DNA of 64,000 nt from Sandaracinaceae bacterium (GTDB lineage Bacteria > Myxococcota_A > Polyangia > Polyangiales > Sandaracinaceae), in the NCBI GenBank assembly GCA_019637095.1, contig JAHBWG010000004.1, positions 1 through 64,000 on the forward strand, in the 5' to 3' direction. This document shows positions 63,485 to 64,000 of this stretch, in pieces; position 1 is the stretch's first letter, and each line of letters opens with the position of its first letter. The position numbers and the translations under genes were made by a program. The notes under the pieces were generated by a model. It was not told the DNA's origin. It saw only the letters and a program-made list of their open reading frames with translations, and did not search any database.

Positions 63485-64000
63485 ATGAGCGCATCGCCTC
63501 ACAGCGAGCCCTCGTTGACCACGTCGGGGGAGATGGCGCGCGTCGCGCCCGCCGGTCTCGCGCCTGGCATGCGCGAGGTCGTCGCGGGCCGTTACCGCTT
63601 GCTGCAGAAGCTCGCCGAGGGCGGCATGGGCTCGGTGTTCATCGCCGAGCACACGCTCAGCCAGAAGCGCATGGCGCTCAAGGTCGTGCACCCGTACCTC
63701 TGCCGCGGCCGGCAAGGGGTCGAGCGCTTCAAACGCGAGGTGAGCGCGGCGGCGCAGATCGATCACCCCGGCATCGTCCAGGTCTTCGACGCGGGCGTCG
63801 ACGACGACGGCGGCTTCTTCATGGCGATGGAGCTGCTCACGGGCGAGAGCATCGGCGATCGGCTCCGCCGCGAGTGGCCGGGGATGGCGACCGCCGTGCG
63901 CTGGATCGAGCAGATGCTCGAGCCGCTCGCGAAGGCGCACGAGAAGGGCTTCGTCCACCGGGACCTCAAGCCCGACAACGTCTTTCTCTCGATCGACGCC
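63485..64000 (+). CDS. Ser/Thr protein kinase, partial at right edge
   Basis: First 172 codons from ATG 63485; the gene runs off the window. Gly-loop LAEGGMGSVFIAEH, catalytic Lys in MALKVVHP, IDHPGIVQVFDAGVDDDGGF, and the catalytic loop FVHRDLKPDNVFLS. Hanks-type kinase with a short unstructured N-terminus. Divergent from the Rieske gene (60 bp apart). Confidence 0.93.
   Translation, partial: MSASPHSEPSLTTSGEMARVAPAGLAPGMREVVAGRYRLLQKLAEGGMGSVFIAEHTLSQKRMALKVVHPYLCRGRQGVERFKREVSAAAQIDHPGIVQVFDAGVDDDGGFFMAMELLTGESIGDRLRREWPGMATAVRWIEQMLEPLAKAHEKGFVHRDLKPDNVFLSIDA

Overview
The window looks like a chromosome segment from a high-GC myxobacterium (phylum Myxococcota, probably Polyangiales/Sandaracinaceae). 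The signs are very high GC with open antisense frames almost everywhere, many lipoproteins with Asp-Ala-Gly linkers after the lipobox, two proteins with MYXO-CTERM-type tails, a CFI-box tail protein, eukaryote-like Ser/Thr kinases, FHA-linked regulators and an aromatic-carotenoid-type gene set. It contains a replication-origin neighbourhood, dnaA-(terB-like)-dnaN-recF.

Layout. 1-3421: a C1 papain-like protease running off the left edge and two DAG-linker lipoproteins, one with a Kazal domain. 3448-6236: an NAD salvage operon, pncB-pncA-nrtR, with a palindrome at the promoter that fits an NrtR operator. 6302-11769: a coiled-coil tail-anchored protein, an SGNH-type lipoprotein, a DUF2723 membrane protein, and a toxin-antitoxin-like pair with odd gene boundaries. 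11881-22396: secreted CFI-box and beta-propeller proteins, a CPA2 antiporter with an RCK domain, a GAF-GGDEF diguanylate cyclase, a di-heme peroxidase-like lipoprotein, an SDR enzyme, YceI, a DODA-type dioxygenase and uracil phosphoribosyltransferase. 22414-28270: a TIGR03790-like MYXO-CTERM protein, a lipoprotein with the domain order of glucan water dikinases, a LOG-family protein and small unknowns. 28374-31687: an operon of MaoC-type hydratase, thiolase and LeuA-like enzyme.

31688-32240 is the most unusual non-coding stretch. It holds two diverged copies of a ~160-bp unit, each made of two hairpins whose loops are runs of 7 to 10 cytosines. At least one base pair covaries between the copies. 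An RND efflux pair follows (32241-36501). At 36515-38745 a cysteine-rich lipoprotein gene is split by a 590-bp IS200-type element. Removing the element between two GTGAG pentamers restores the reading frame exactly. A cluster of four perfect hairpins follows.

39016-47054: ECF sigma/anti-sigma pair, CbiX, a CAP-domain protein, a matrixin-like metalloprotease translationally coupled to a small secreted protein, a thioredoxin-fold lipoprotein and an outer-membrane protein. 47127-51996: a co-directional signalling module (beta-barrel, TPR-like membrane protein, FHA-sigma54 activator, Ser/Thr kinase with PEGA). 51997-56750: dnaA promoter/origin candidates, dnaA, terB-like, dnaN, recF. 56738-63424: an FHA-GGDEF protein whose start codon overlaps that of the divergent crtI, then crtI-crtB-methyltransferase-crtU joined by 4-nt overlaps, and a convergent Rieske protein. 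The right edge cuts a further Ser/Thr kinase. No rRNA, tRNA or CRISPR array was seen.
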